DNA from: Rhytidiadelphus loreus
Taxonomy: Eukaryota > Streptophyta > Bryopsida > Hypnales > Hylocomiaceae
NCBI GenBank assembly: GCA_947034895.1
Contig: OX344764.1
Coordinates: forward strand, 2,666,001-2,730,000
Reading direction: 5' to 3'
DNA: 64,000 nucleotides
Of this stretch, positions 24,355-36,600 are shown piece after piece (the first letter of the stretch is position 1; every line of letters begins with the position of its first letter). The notes under the pieces are model-generated. The model made no database searches. It had not been told where the DNA came from and saw only the letters and a list, made by a program, of their open reading frames with translations. A program made the translations under genes and the position numbers.

Positions 24355-26400
24355 CAAGGAATTTTAAGGGTAAAAGATTTCATGCAAAAACTTCAAATTA
24401 TAAAGTCATTATAGTCTCCTTGAGTTTGGAAAGAAATTATAGTGGACTTTTTAACCTTGGAATGCCAGATTGGTCACCGTGGTAATCATCCTTTCTGCTA
24501 CCATATGAATCACTTAGTACTTAAAAAAACCCTCCAAGAGCACTCATTGGAGGTCAAACTATCGTGGAAAACCTTCTCTTTCCACACAAAATTCCAAGAA
24601 TGAACATATGCACTTTCTGTCGTACATGCAAGGATTCTTTATCATCCATTGGACACTTCTATGCCAATTACAGGGTTCATCCTATTGGAGTTAGTAACAG
24701 GGAACATGCTCAAATTTGTATCATAAAAAGAGAATCACAGGTGTAGTTACAACACATGGTTTCCATCCATTCCTCGCAAGTCAAGCCTCAAATTGTTGCA
24801 TGGGTTTCCAAGTGGTTAGTTTTCCACATAGCCAGCCATTTGTGTTTGTTCCATTGCGCAAAGGATAGATTCATTTGCCCAATGCCCAAAGCCTTTGCCG
24901 CAGGGTTTTTTTTTAGGCAATTTAATGCCCAATTTCCTCAAAAAAAAAGGGTAGCTTCAAGCCTTTGTAAAAAAAATGGGATAAATGACCCCAAAAATGC
25001 CAAAGCGGAATTATCTTGCCATGTTGATAGCCAGAAAGGTTCACAAAAAAACTTCAATGAAAAAACAATGCCAGCATCCAAATGTGAAAGCACCGCTAAA
25101 AATGAAGATTATGCCAGTCTAATGAAGATTCTAAAATTTAATGCACATTTGAAGCCTAATTATGAATAATTTTTATTATTGTTGTTGCCTAGTCACTCTT
25201 ATCCACACATCTTCATGAAACCTCGTCCATCTCCATTTATTAGTAGATGATGCTAGGATTCCTTTAATTGGAGTAGGTGAGCTACCATATTGCCAACATT
25301 GTTGTTTTTCTTTGTTGAATGTTGTTTTTCTTCCTTGTCATTCTTGAAGGACCAACTTTGGAATAGGTTGGATGCCAACTTGAGAGTGGTGGTTGGCATG
25401 AAGGCACAACAAGTGTACACAATCAAGGATTTCCCATATGAAGAATGTTTTCAATAGTAGGTTCACTTAGCTGAGTGGTACCATTATGGTGTTATAAAGT
25501 AGTAAGTTTTTCTAGCTAGCATTGTTTGGATGTAGTTCCCCTTACTCATGCAATGATCATCCTTGCATAGTGATTGAATTACTATTCACTTGTTTAGTTT
25601 CAAAATTGGCCCTTTTGTTTCCATCATCTATGCATAGTTTTAGAATTTGCCTTCGACAACATTTTTTGTCAATGAAGATTGTCAATGAAGTCCAATTGCA
25701 CTTTTTTCTCTTATTGTAGTAGCCTCCTAACTACTTTGAAAAATATTATCATTGCCGATGTTACAACAAAATTTTGGAATTTTTTTATTATTTTCATTCC
25801 CTACAATAACATGTTAATGTCAATTGTTTCTTCATAAGTAGGAAAAATATAGCCACCATGCCTCAAAATTGCTTACAAAAAAGCCACCTTCAGTTCCCAT
25901 CCAAAATAATGAAGGAGCCAGAAAACTCAAAACCTTATTCGCAAAAAGGCCACATAGCCATTTGTCCCAAATCCAAAAAAAAATCCTTGCTTTGCCACAA
26001 AGGATTATTTTGGGTAGATAACTTAACTTATTAATTATGGCTGTAATGACCATCCCTAGGGTCAACTTCTTTGGCACTTTCTGCCCATACTCGTCGTGGT
26101 TTAGGGTTTAGACCTTCGTACCATGCACACAAATTCATATCACGTACTGTGCGGAAAGCTTGTTTTTTCCCATTCAATTGTTGTCCTCAACTTGCCCAAT
26201 GCTTAGGGTTCTGTTTTCCAATAAGGGATCCCACCCAAGCCAATCTGGCTCCCATTGGATTGTGTGCTTCCTGGAAAAAAAATGACCTGTTTTTCTTGGT
26301 GTGTGTGTGTGTTAGGGTTTAGGTACCATTTCCTTATCCTGAAACTCTTCCAAGAACTTTGGAGTTGGCGAACCCTTTGTTTTTATCTAGGAACTACTGT
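24355..26400. repeat. Segmental duplication block 2, copy 1
   Basis: Corresponds to 31,497-33,690, for example CACTCATTGGAG, TTTCCACACAAAATTCC, AAGCCTCAAATTGTTGCATG, CACATAGCCAGCCATTTGTG, CATACTCGTCGTGGTTTAG and CCTTATCCTGAAACTCTTCC. This copy shows the empty sites of two elements present in copy 2 (TTAA at about 24,522 and TA at about 24,870) and carries its own extra block of about 1.1 kb (24,904-25,999). Confidence 0.85.
24904..25999. mobile_element. 1.1-kb insertion in copy 1 of the duplication, type unknown
   Basis: Copy 2 at 33,250-33,320 reads straight through GCCTTTGCCACAAAGG. Here GCCTTTGCCGCA (24,892) and GCTTTGCCACA (25,989) flank extra sequence, consistent with a target duplication of about 9-10 bp. 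The inserted sequence has T-rich and A-rich ends and no recognisable protein. Confidence 0.55.
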
Positions 26401-26592
26401 CACCGATGTGTACAATGCATCTTTAATCGAGAGATGTATTGTACAATCAGACATTCTTAATCGTTAGGTACTGTCTATTCTGCGGTCACATTATCTTTCG
26501 TGCATATATATTAGAGTTAATAGTAAAGTGTGTATAAGGTAGGACCAGGAGCCTGAGTTTGGGAAAAACACAGGACCAAACTCTTTGGAGTA

Positions 26593-26966
26593 AGGTAGCA
26601 ACACCTATAACCATTAGTGTACCCATGCTTCGATAGTAGAGTTTTCTTAAAGTGTCTCCAAAAGTATCTTTAAGTGTCTCCAAATGTACTTTGAAACCGT
26701 GCCAATGCTTAATTGTGGTTGGGTAGGCTCTGATTTTTTTAGATTTTGGTGCTTCAAGGCAACTTTAATAGAGTGTGGTTTAGGGTGCCCTAGTGAGTTC
26801 TACTTTGAAAATTCACAGAAATTAGATGCTTTATCCAAAAATTCTAATTTTTTTTTTGAAAATTCATGATTTTCAGTTGCTAATACTAAAAGAATATTTT
26901 TTCTAGAAAAAAGTGCCTCCAACTATGCTGAATTGCTTAAATTGATGGTTATGGGTGTTGCTACCT
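26593..26966. mobile_element. 374-bp TA-flanked MITE
   Basis: TA (26,591) then AGGTAGCAACACCTATAACC; the inverse GGTTATGGGTGTTGCTACCT ends at 26,966 before TA. The inner 3' part (CTCCAACTATGCTGAATTGC) is shared with the element at 36,953-37,327. TA duplication and size fit a Tc1/mariner-type non-autonomous element (inference). Confidence 0.85.
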
Positions 26967-27088
26967 TACCCAAACTCAGGTTTGATTGAGTTTGGTGCCA
27001 TGTTTGTTTTGTTCTTTGTTAAACCTTCTTCTGACACAAGTTCACAAACATGTGACAAACATTATGATTAACTCTATTGTATCACTTA

Positions 27089-27704
27089 AGGTAGGAGGCT
27101 CTGAAATGGCTCATCTAAGGGCTGATCCGCCTTTTTTCATGTATTTTCTTAAATGGAAACATTTTTAGTTCATTTTTCAGACAAAGAAAAATAGAAGAGG
27201 AATCTAACATGAGTGGTTTCATATTTTTTGAAGCATTTTTGAATTACTTATGGATTTTCAAAGGAGTTGTGTCATAGGTCCCTATTTATGTCCCTAGGTC
27301 TTCCATAAACTGTTCACTTGCAACTTCTAAGGAAAAATGGGAAAGCACAAAGAATGATTGGCTCTTGCAATTAATAATGCTTTTTTCCTTGATTCATTCA
27401 ACGACTATGGAGGTCAATGTATGAACTCCGTTTGTCCATTTCACAGCCATTTATAGGATCCATTCTTCACTACAAGAGAAAGGGGTGTTTTAAGTAGTGT
27501 CCTAGACATCACGTCTTTTAAGTAATGTCTTTTAAGTAAGGTTTTAAGTAAAATTCTACTAAAAAGACTGTCTTTTTAGTAAAATTTTACTTAAAACCTT
27601 ACTTAAAAGACATTACTTAAAAGACGTGATGTCTAGGACACTACTTAAAACACCCCTTTCTCTTGTAGTGCTTAATGCCCGCTCCATTTCAGAGCCTCCT
27701 ACCT
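27089..27704. mobile_element. TA-flanked MITE (410 bp) carrying a nested CACTA MITE
   Basis: TA (27,087) then AGGTAGGAGGCTCTGAAATG, closed by CATTTCAGAGCCTCCTACCT and TA (27,705). Subtracting the nested 203-bp insertion and its 3-bp duplication leaves 410 bp, one base from the 411-bp relative at 32,839-33,249, which lies in the opposite orientation. Confidence 0.9.
27468..27670. mobile_element. Near-perfect CACTA hairpin MITE, 203 bp, 3-bp target duplication
   Basis: Begins CACTACAAGAGAAAGGGGTG and ends CACCCCTTTCTCTTGTAGTG, with arms of about 100 bp nearly identical along their length. CTT flanks both sides (27,465-27,467 and 27,671-27,673), the 3-bp duplication expected of the CACTA superfamily. 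Transcripts would form a long hairpin. The arms' similarity suggests recent insertion. Confidence 0.95.
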
Positions 27705-27706
27705 TA

Positions 27707-28665
27707 TGAGCCAACACTAATAGTGACCATTTGAAAAAACACAATTTCCTCTAAAAGAAAATCACTCATTCCAATTCCAATATGCTATGGTGTATTTTTA
27801 AGGAAATTTGGAAAAATCAAAACAAGCTTGTATGTTTTTTGTGATACAAGTGTTTTTTTCTTCCGAAAGTGACTTTCAATACATGTTGTGTTTAATGCTC
27901 ATCACACTATCTAGACACTCATTCATTAGCAAATTGTTGCTTATAAGAGTGTGTATTTTGATTTTTAGGAAGGTAAACTTGTTGAATGCACAAATCTTCA
28001 AAGGTATTGTACTCTTGTAGAAACATGTTCTATGTAGACTAAGCTTTGAGACCCACACTCGACATATTAGATCAAGTGTGGGTCTCAAAGCTTAGTCTAG
28101 ATGGAACATGTTTCTACTAGTGATAACTTCCTATACCAAGTGTTTCGTGTGTTCAATGAACATGAATTGTTTTCTTCTAAGATTCTAAGAAATTCACTTG
28201 TGAGTTTAATCATGCTTTGCCATTAAATCCTAACTTGTTGCAAGTAGAAAACTTAAAAAGTTAAAAGATCGTGGGTGAAACTTCAAATTACTAATATCAT
28301 TGAATTTTCATTATTTTGAATTATCTGCATGATTCACTCACATGGTGTGGCATTTTGGGGATGAAAGTGCAAGATTGGGAACTTGTTTTACATTAATAAT
28401 CTCTTTTGATGTGGATATTGAAACATAAACATAGAGTTCACATTCAAGGTCTGTTTAGTTATAGTTGTTTCAAATGTACTAGAATTTTTCAAAGGGGAAC
28501 CCGTTAGCGCCTAAGCCTTTTGAAGTATATTTTTCTTATGAAAAAAGAGCATAGAGTTATAGTCATCCTCAATGAAGCAAGTTGATTTTTTTTCAAAATC
28601 TAACTTTTTAGATGTTTAAAGAGCTTGTTTATTAGTGTGCATACCAATTTTGAGTGTGGGCAACC
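27707..28665. repeat. Segmental duplication block 1, copy 2
   Basis: Counterpart of 20,270-21,740. It contains the hairpin at 28,020-28,127 (AGACTAAGCTTTGAGACCCA / GGGTCTCAAAGCTTAGTCT and GTAGAAACATGTTC / GAACATGTTTCTAC), a better-preserved version of the hairpin at 20,567. No gene. Confidence 0.75.
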
Positions 28666-28736
28666 ATATAGTCAAAAGTTATGAAAATTGTTGCGCCTTA
28701 AAGTTACTCCTTGGGCACATGTTGTGTGAAATTTTC

Positions 28737-28758
28737 AAAGAAAAAAAAAAAAAAAAAA
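28737..28758. repeat. Poly-A tract
   Basis: A run of about 18 A, interrupted near its start by one G, followed by TTTTT. A simple repeat. Confidence 0.9.
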
Positions 28759-28825
28759 TTTTTGTAGTGAATTGTATCAAATTGCTCTGTTCTAAAAAAA
28801 TGGTGTTTGGACCTTTAGAGGTTAA

Positions 28826-29046
28826 CCCCTAAACGCCTCAATCCTTTTTCAAAATTTGGCACATTTTTGTGTATATCTTTGTACAGTAATACCATGTACC
28901 AAAATTTCATGAAATTGGGCATAAAAGAAGGTTGTCTTTTCAAAATTCAAGTATTATATTGGATGAATGAGAAGGTAGTTGGATGAAATAGCGCCTACAA
29001 GCCCTTTGTTCATTGTCCAAAATATGGATGTCGGAGCGCTTAAGGG
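28826..29046. mobile_element. 221-bp TTAA-flanked MITE
   Basis: TTAA (28,822) then CCCCTAAACGCCTC; GGAGCGCTTAAGGG then TTAA (29,047). The ends match 10 of 14 when inverted. TTAA duplication with a CCC start suggests a piggyBac-type non-autonomous element (inference). Confidence 0.65.
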
Positions 29047-29050
29047 TTAA

Positions 29051-31496
29051 GGATTAAGTAAGGATTTTTGTAAATTCAAAGGATTTTCCATAGATTTAAT
29101 TTTTTCAAGGATTTTGGATATTTCAACATTTAACTTTTTTCATAGAAATAGAGTGCTTTTAAATTTCATGCTCAAGATAAGATAGATGATAGTTGTAGAC
29201 ATGAGAAAGTTAATATAAATAATTGTCACATTGCTAATTCATGATTTTTGTTATTAAATATCACTAGTTGATAAGTAGAAACTCAATTTTAAGTCTAAAT
29301 GCAATGAGATAATCAACTAAGTGTTATGTGGAAGTGGAAGTGTGGAACCAATAGGATTCCAAATAATATTTGTGGTAGTACGTCAAGTTGGTTTTAGTTA
29401 ACTTTTCATCACAAAGTGGAAACATCTATAGTGATTTTAATACCTATTCAGAAGTAATGTCTCTTAAAATTCAAATGGGTAGTTTTCCAATTGGAAGTGC
29501 ATCAATTTGGAAGTCTTATTATTTGTGTTTTTTCCCATAGTTTGTTCATCCACTACTATAAGAGAGTGTATAAGTCCGACCAAATTGACTATACTATGAT
29601 TTCTTGTTGTAATAAAAAGATTGATTGCTAAATTCATATAGTGTGTTGTGAATTTTTTTATCGAATTGTATTATGGTTGTGTTTGAAATTATTTACCAAG
29701 TTGGAATTGTAAAAGGTTGGATGTTTGTTGAGCCATGGAAGTATGGAACATGTGAGTATGTACTTCCCAATCAAGTGATGAATGTTTGACTTCGAGTTGT
29801 ATTTGTATCGAGATTTGTATGGATTTATTGTGTATCTAGGAGTATGTGGTTTGAGTGTTACAGATCTAGTTAGAGTAGAAAGTGCCTAGTGTTTGTGTTT
29901 GGCTAGTAGTTCCTTTATCAAATTGAGGATTAATTCCATTTGTGTGTATTAGAGGATAAACCAATTGGAAATTCTTGTCATTGTTAGGGTTTATTTTGAA
30001 TGTAGTCTTTTAAAATTTGTTAAATATAAAATTGAAAGTTAAAAATCATTATTTTGATTGTGTAGGTAAAATCAAATAGGGTTATAGACTACGAAATATT
30101 TGAGAATTACCATTTAAGTTAGTGAATGCATGTATGTGTCATCTAATTGGAGAATTGAGTGTGAATGTTGGGTAGTTGAGAATTTTTATAGTTCAAATTG
30201 GAATATAAATTTATGAGTTGAATGGGAGATTGAGAGAATGATTGATATTAAGAAAATTTCCAAACTAGGTATAAATAAATGTCTATTTTGTTATAGAAGA
30301 ACATATTCCAAGTTGGTTTGTGAATTAGTAGAGGCTCAGACTACAAATACCCAGTTGGAAGATAAACAATCAATTTGTGAAGAAAAAATAATTAAGCAAG
30401 ATGTAGAGAAAAGAAAGAGAAGCAATCCAAGTCAAATAAAGTGTCACTAGTAGAAAATTCAACATTTTTGTTGTTTCGGTTGCGTTGACCTGGACAAAAT
30501 CTATCAGAAATGTGTTATTTTCAACACATTTCAACACATTATTATAGCATTGTGAAATAGTCCTTATAAGGTTATAGAATTGATGTTAAATAGTGTGGGG
30601 TCTTTTAGAAGTTGAAGATGGTCAATTTTTGGACCATTTTGTGATAACTTATGAGTGCGATGGTAACAATAATGAAGTTCTTATGATTCTTTCATTTTGA
30701 AGTAAAAAGTTATTAAGGCATGTGTGCTGAACTTTGGGTTCATAGTACATGTAGCATAGAAGGCTACTTATAGTTAAGCCACATACATTTGTAGTTTTTG
30801 TTGTGCCATTCAAGGACTTGTGCTTGACTTTTACTGATGTAATTTATAAACATCAATAGCACCTTATGACAAATATGTTTGAAAAATCATATGTAATTCA
30901 ATATGTTTTGGAAAAAATTGCAATCTAAACTCGCTTTCTCTCTTCCTACTCTATAAATTTTTGCAAAATGGCTCAAACCATAGTGTTGGATTAGGAAAGC
31001 AAAAACGCTCTTACATGAGCAGTTTTCGCACCTCCTACCTTAAAAAAAGTGTTTTTTCAAACATTTGTAAGTTGACATTCAAAATTGTGCATGATCTTGA
31101 CACCATAACATTGTATAATTAGACAATAAGTTATTCTTCCCCATGCTAGGAAGCTACAATGCTTTGCTAGATACCTAGGCCGAACTTACTAGGTACTTTA
31201 AGGATTTGGGTTGGCTGAGTTGCCCGCTGAGTTGTAGAAGACAATTTTGTTCATTGTAGAGGCCCCTTCTCAAGGGTGCAAAAATGACCCCTACTTCATT
31301 GGTAAACAATGTCATGACATTGATATTGATGTGCATCACTCTTTGTTCACCTTTGCCAAAAAGGTGTCTATCAAATTCTAGCAATGAAGATTGTGAAGAA
31401 AAGTGTCGCCACTCCTTTGAAGAAAAGAAGTTGGACTAGTTAGTGTCTCTCTCTCTCTCTCTCTAAGAAAATGATGTAAAACAAAGCTACACATGT
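29051..31496. other. AT-rich intergenic sequence with a CT microsatellite
   Basis: A (CT)n run lies at 31,447-31,465. The piece at 31,070-31,170 is homologous to 21,435-21,550. The open frame at 30,238-30,450 shows no family features. No gene supported. Confidence 0.5.
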
Positions 31497-31646
31497 AAAT
31501 TAGGGTGATCAAAAACTTCAAATGATGAAGTCCATATAGTCTACCCGAGTTCGAAAAGAAATCAAAGTGGGCTCCTTAACCTCCAAAACACCAAGTTGGT
31601 CATTGTAGAAATCATCCTTTTGCATACCGCATGAATCATTGCTTAA

Positions 31647-32613
31647 CCCCGTACCACCCAAGGGGCCCAAAAGTGTCCTCACATAGTTTCAGGTCCAATT
31701 CAAAGTATTGTAACTTTTGCATCCAATGTCCAAATTAAATAAAACTTGTTGAAATTTTTTCACCTTCTCTTCTAGTTTGTTTGGTAAAATTTTCAGATCA
31801 ATCCAAGAGGTAATGATTTTTGGAAGCCAATCAAAGTTCACAGGTTCAATTTGATTCACCAAAGTGCAATTCATGGCTGCAACTTTGGGGGCTTGTATCT
31901 CCTTCATCCAATGTTTGATTTCAATAAAACTTTGTTGGGTTATATTATCCTTGAAGTCTAGCTATTGTGGTAAAATTTTCATGTCAATCCAAGTTGTTTT
32001 AAATGTTTGGGAGTAATTTGAAATTCAAAATCCCGCCATTCTTGGACTACAGTGAACTTAGGTGGCTTGTGTCTTTCTCATAAAGTGTCCGTTTCCAATA
32101 AAAATTATTTGAAAAGTTGCGCATACTAGTCTAGTTTGTGTGGCTAAAATTTCATATCAATCCAAGAAGTTATGAATGAATGAGAAGCATTTTAGTAGAA
32201 GGAGGTTCAGCCTTGTCTGTATTTTCTACAACTTTTCTTGCCTATTTTTTGACATTTGCAAGCTATTTTGCAAACACATTGAGTCAATTGAATGATATTT
32301 TTTTCCACCAATGTGTTGTATGCTAGTTTTGAATCACTTTATAGTTTAAAGTTTTTTCATTTGATTAGGTCTAGAAATCAAATTTCGCCTCTGAAAGTGT
32401 TTAGGAAAATTTCAGTATTCTTTTTCAACACTAAAACATTATAATCTCGCAATCTATGCGGTCAAATGACTTCAAATTTGATAGCCATCATTTACAACAT
32501 TTACACTACAAAATTGTATGGTTAAGATCTCTATAGCTTAGTGAAATTTTGTTCTATATCACTTCAAAAGCAGTAGTGTTTTTGAATCCAAAACGGCCTT
32601 GGGCGGTGAGGGG
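31647..32613. mobile_element. 967-bp non-autonomous piggyBac-type element
   Basis: TTAA (31,643-31,646) then CCCCGTACCACCCAAGG; the right end inverted reads CCCCTCACCGCCCAAGG and is followed by TTAG (32,614). These ends match the 4.9-kb piggyBac element at 48,233 (CCCTTCACCGCCCA and, inverted right end, CCCTATACCGCCCAAGG). Copy 1 of the duplication has an uninterrupted TTAA at the same place (about 24,522). The interior holds about three diverged repeats of roughly 180 bp (GGTAAAATTTTCA.TCAATCCAAG at about 31,790, 31,970 and 32,140) and no transposase. Confidence 0.85.
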
Positions 32614-32838
32614 TTAGAACCCCTCCAAGAACACTCATTGGAGATCATACTACTGTACAAGACCTTCCCTTTCCACACAAAATTCCAAAGATGAACATCT
32701 GCACTTTCTGTCTTACATAGGAACACATGGTTTCTATCCATTCTTCGAAAGTCAAGCCTCAAATTGTTGCATGGGTTTCCAAGTGGTCAGTTTTCCACAT
32801 AGCCAGCCATTTGTGTTTCTTCCATTGCACAAAGGATA

Positions 32839-33249
32839 AGGTAGGAGGCTCTAATGTTGGAGGGTCATTTAAACCGCTCATGTAGGCTCACCTGGAATGG
32901 ACTTGAGGTGGTCTTCAAATGGACCTTTTATTGTCATTGAATGGATCAATAAAAAAAATATTATTTATTGTAAGAGCCAATCATTTGCTTTGCTTTCTCC
33001 ATTTCTCTCTAAAAGCTGTAAGTGAATGATTTATGGAAGACCTATGGTCAGAAATAGGGCCCTATGACTCATCTTGTTTGAAAATTCATAAGTAATTCAA
33101 AAATGCTTCAAAAAATACAAAACGACTTGAGTTACAATCAAAATCTATTTTTCTTTGTCTGAAAAATGAACTAAAAATAATCCCATACAAGAAACGACAT
33201 GAAAAAGGCGAACCAGCCCTTAAGTGCACGCTTTCAGAGCCTCCTACCT
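32839..33249. mobile_element. 411-bp TA-flanked MITE with visible empty site
   Basis: Copy 2 reads AAAGGATA, AGGTAGGAGGCTCT.., ..AGAGCCTCCTACCT, TAGATTC; copy 1 at about 24,866 reads AAAGGATAGATTC. The TA is duplicated on insertion. It is the inverse-oriented relative of 27,089-27,704. Confidence 0.92.
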
Positions 33250-33690
33250 TAGATTCATTTGCCCAATGCCCAAAGCCTTTGCCACAAAGGATTATTTTGG
33301 GTAGATAACTTAACTTAATTATGGTTGTGGTGACCATCCCTAGGATCAACTTCTTTGCACTTTCTGCCCATACTCGTCGTGGTTTAGTTTATACCATTGT
33401 ACCATGCACACAAATTCATATCGTGTACTGTGCGGAAAGCTTGTTTTTCCCCATTCAATTGTTGTCCTCAACTTGCCCGAGGCTTAACTTAATTTAGGGG
33501 TCTGATCCAATCAGGGATCCACCGGGGCCAATCTGGCTCCCATTGGGTTGTGTGCTTGGAAAAGAAACCCTAAAAAAACTAAACATTTTTGGAAGATGGA
33601 GTACCATTTCCTTATCCTGAAACTCTTCCACCAACTTTGGGGTTGGCAAACCCTTTGTTTCTTTTATCTGGGAACCCAACTTGCCATCAC

Positions 33691-36600
33691 AAGTTTGTGT
33701 ATTCAATGCAAATCATTATTTTATTTCATTGTTATTTTTTATCACTTGTTTTTTTGTTTTATTTGTTAAATACTTTTTTCACCCTCATGGTTCACGTGTG
33801 ACATTGGAAGAGAGTTTTTGTTCTTGATAAGATGTGGGAACTCCAATCACTTGAAGTACAATTAAGCTATTGTAAGATAGGATGGCCCCATATAGACCTG
33901 AACCCAATTGTAATTCCTATAATTGAATCCGATTTTGTTATGTTCTAATCTAATGCCATCAAAATTGTATTGATGTTTTTTCTTTATGAGAGATTGAGTA
34001 CAAATAACAAAATTGTATTTTATCTGTGGAATAGGTTCTACAAGGGTTCAAATTTAGCCCTAGGTGGAGTCATGAGATACATACACATAGCTAGAAATAC
34101 ACTTAGTTCTCTACCATCAAAAAAAGGATGCTTTTGGATTTTCATTGGAACAATTTAGGAAATGAAAATAGTCACATTAGCATCCTAAAGGACAAAAATC
34201 AATCCCCCTATGAATTCCAATGGGAAGTTATAGTGAGTGTCCTAAAGTCTCAACTTTGAGTGGAGCAAAAATGTCATTTTAAGAAAATCTAAAGTTTGAT
34301 GACCTTGTCAAGTATAGTTCAAGTAAAGTTTTTTTCCCCAATTGCAATTGTTATAATTAATCTTGTAAGCTATATAAAAGCACATTGTAACAAACTGCCA
34401 TTTTTGCCAATTAATTAATTCCTTGTGAAATGAATTAATTATTTAGTTGTGCTTGTGAAATACATTTTGTGCCCCTATCCCACGTACACCACATTTATAT
34501 TTTTTGGGAAGGTGTTGTGACTACAATCAATATGGGATATAGAACATGTTGTTAGTATTAGTATTCCATATCCCATATCAATACTTGTGTACATACATCA
34601 TATCATATTAATATACAATATCCATATATATTCAATTTATCATATTTAATATATTATATTCTATAAACATCTGTATCATAGTCGTATCATATCCATAAAC
34701 CCTAATCTTGACGACCAAAATCATCTTTCAAGACGGTGCAATCAATAGCAACAATTTTTTTCTCAAAATTGTGATTTAGTAGCAATAGAGGGGGAGGCGC
34801 ATTTTTTCTTATATAGATTAACAATGTTGGTTTTTCCACCTAGAGGGATGCTAATGGTCTTAGGTAGTGTTGTTGTCATCTTTTCGCTACAATCATTGTC
34901 ACTCTTTTGGTAGGTTGCATGCCTTCTACAAAGAGCTTGAATTTATTAAAAAATTTAAAATCATATAGCTATATGAGATGTCATTTCATGAAAGAACTCT
35001 AAGTTGATTGGAATTACAATCAATTCATTTTTATTAGCAAAAGTTCGTAGACTATATTAAAAGAATTATGCAGTTGTAGGTGAAGAGATTTATGGAGTAA
35101 TAAATTGCTAAATTTACTAAATAATTCAATTCTATACTTTGCTTTGGGAGCACACAAGTGATGAGGGATGCTGTCATCTTGTTCCAAATTTGAGCTATGG
35201 ACCGGTAGCATTATTCAATGAAGATGCTATAATGTATTCATGATTAAGGATGATGCAATAGTAACCAATGAAGATATTGAAAAACTTAGTGTCAAAATTG
35301 AAATTGAAACAAAATGAGACTCAAGTATAACCTTACTCACTTATTTATTTGGAATGAAAACATTATATGTTATTTTCAAATTAAAATCCCCTATTGAGAT
35401 TATAGATAGCAAATGATGTGATCTAAATTATCCATCATAAATAACTAAGACAAATAGAGGATGGTGCAACTCTTGTATTCTACAATAAGATTTCAATAGC
35501 AAGTTTGATCCTACAAAATTCCAAAATTCCATGTTAAAATATTCATAATTTTATTGGCATTGGAACTAAGGCAAGATCAAAGAAAAGTTGTGCACTAACA
35601 AAAGCTATATATATAAGGAAGATTGAGTAGGACCTTAATTTCTAGAAACAAAATGTACTACAAAATTTTCAAACAACGTGCTATTCAATCATCTTCAAAA
35701 GAAATCTTTATTGCACTTTAACATGGATGACTTACATTGTTTAAAAATATACTTTCTTAGCTCCTACTATTATACAACAAACCTTATAGAAAAGACAAAA
35801 AAAGAAGAATTGAATTCTACATAGAAGTGTGCAATATTTGCATTGAAATTGTAAATTAACAAAATTTTAGAGAATGGTTTGTAAAAAGTGGAGGGAGGCA
35901 ATTGTCTAACAATTCAACTTCTTGAAAACTATTTTCAACATTACAATTGAATTTTTGGTTACTATAATTTACTTTGAAAACAAGGCCAAGCTACTCCTAA
36001 AATGTAATTTCTTCCTACTATCCACATAGAAGTGAAAGCATCATAAAACTTGACAAAGGTAATTTCAAGTTTCCAACTCTAGAAAACTCAAAAATTATTT
36101 TTCAAATTTGACACAATATGAAAATTTGCTCTATGTCCTCTATTATGTGAAGAAGAGTCAGATTATTAGTCTATTAAAATAGCTTAAGTGACTTTATTGC
36201 ATTGGAAGAAGCCTTAGTACTCACCCCTTGAACAAATGCAAGATTCTTCAATGAGTTCAATGAAGCCTTTCTAATTATCCACTCATCTTCCTCCACATGT
36301 ATTCCTTCATTGAGTTATGGGAATGAATGAGGGTTTCCTAATGTGACTACCCATTATTCCCCTTTAAATTTCTGGTGAATTTTTACCAAAATCTTATTTG
36401 GATGTGATAGCATTTGGCTACCAATATATTAAAAAAAAGACGATTTTTTTTAGATTAAATCACCCAAAACATCTCCAAAAAATATTAGATTTGCCAAAAT
36501 TTTGGATGAAGTTTACTTATTTTGAAGAATACTTTGGACAAAAGTATTATAGAATAAGTGGATGGATGTCAAAAAATGATGATTGTTCTAACAAACTTAT

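Larger units (their letters stand above)
31497..33690. repeat. Segmental duplication block 2, copy 2, carrying two insertions
   Basis: Counterpart of 24,355-26,400. Homology is interrupted exactly by the TTAA element at 31,647-32,613 and the TA element at 32,839-33,249; removing both restores collinearity with copy 1. Confidence 0.85.

Noticed and set aside
24756..25169. 137-residue open frame
   Set aside because: It runs across the junction between the duplicated segment and the 1.1-kb insertion, so it is a chance join; the other copy does not preserve it.
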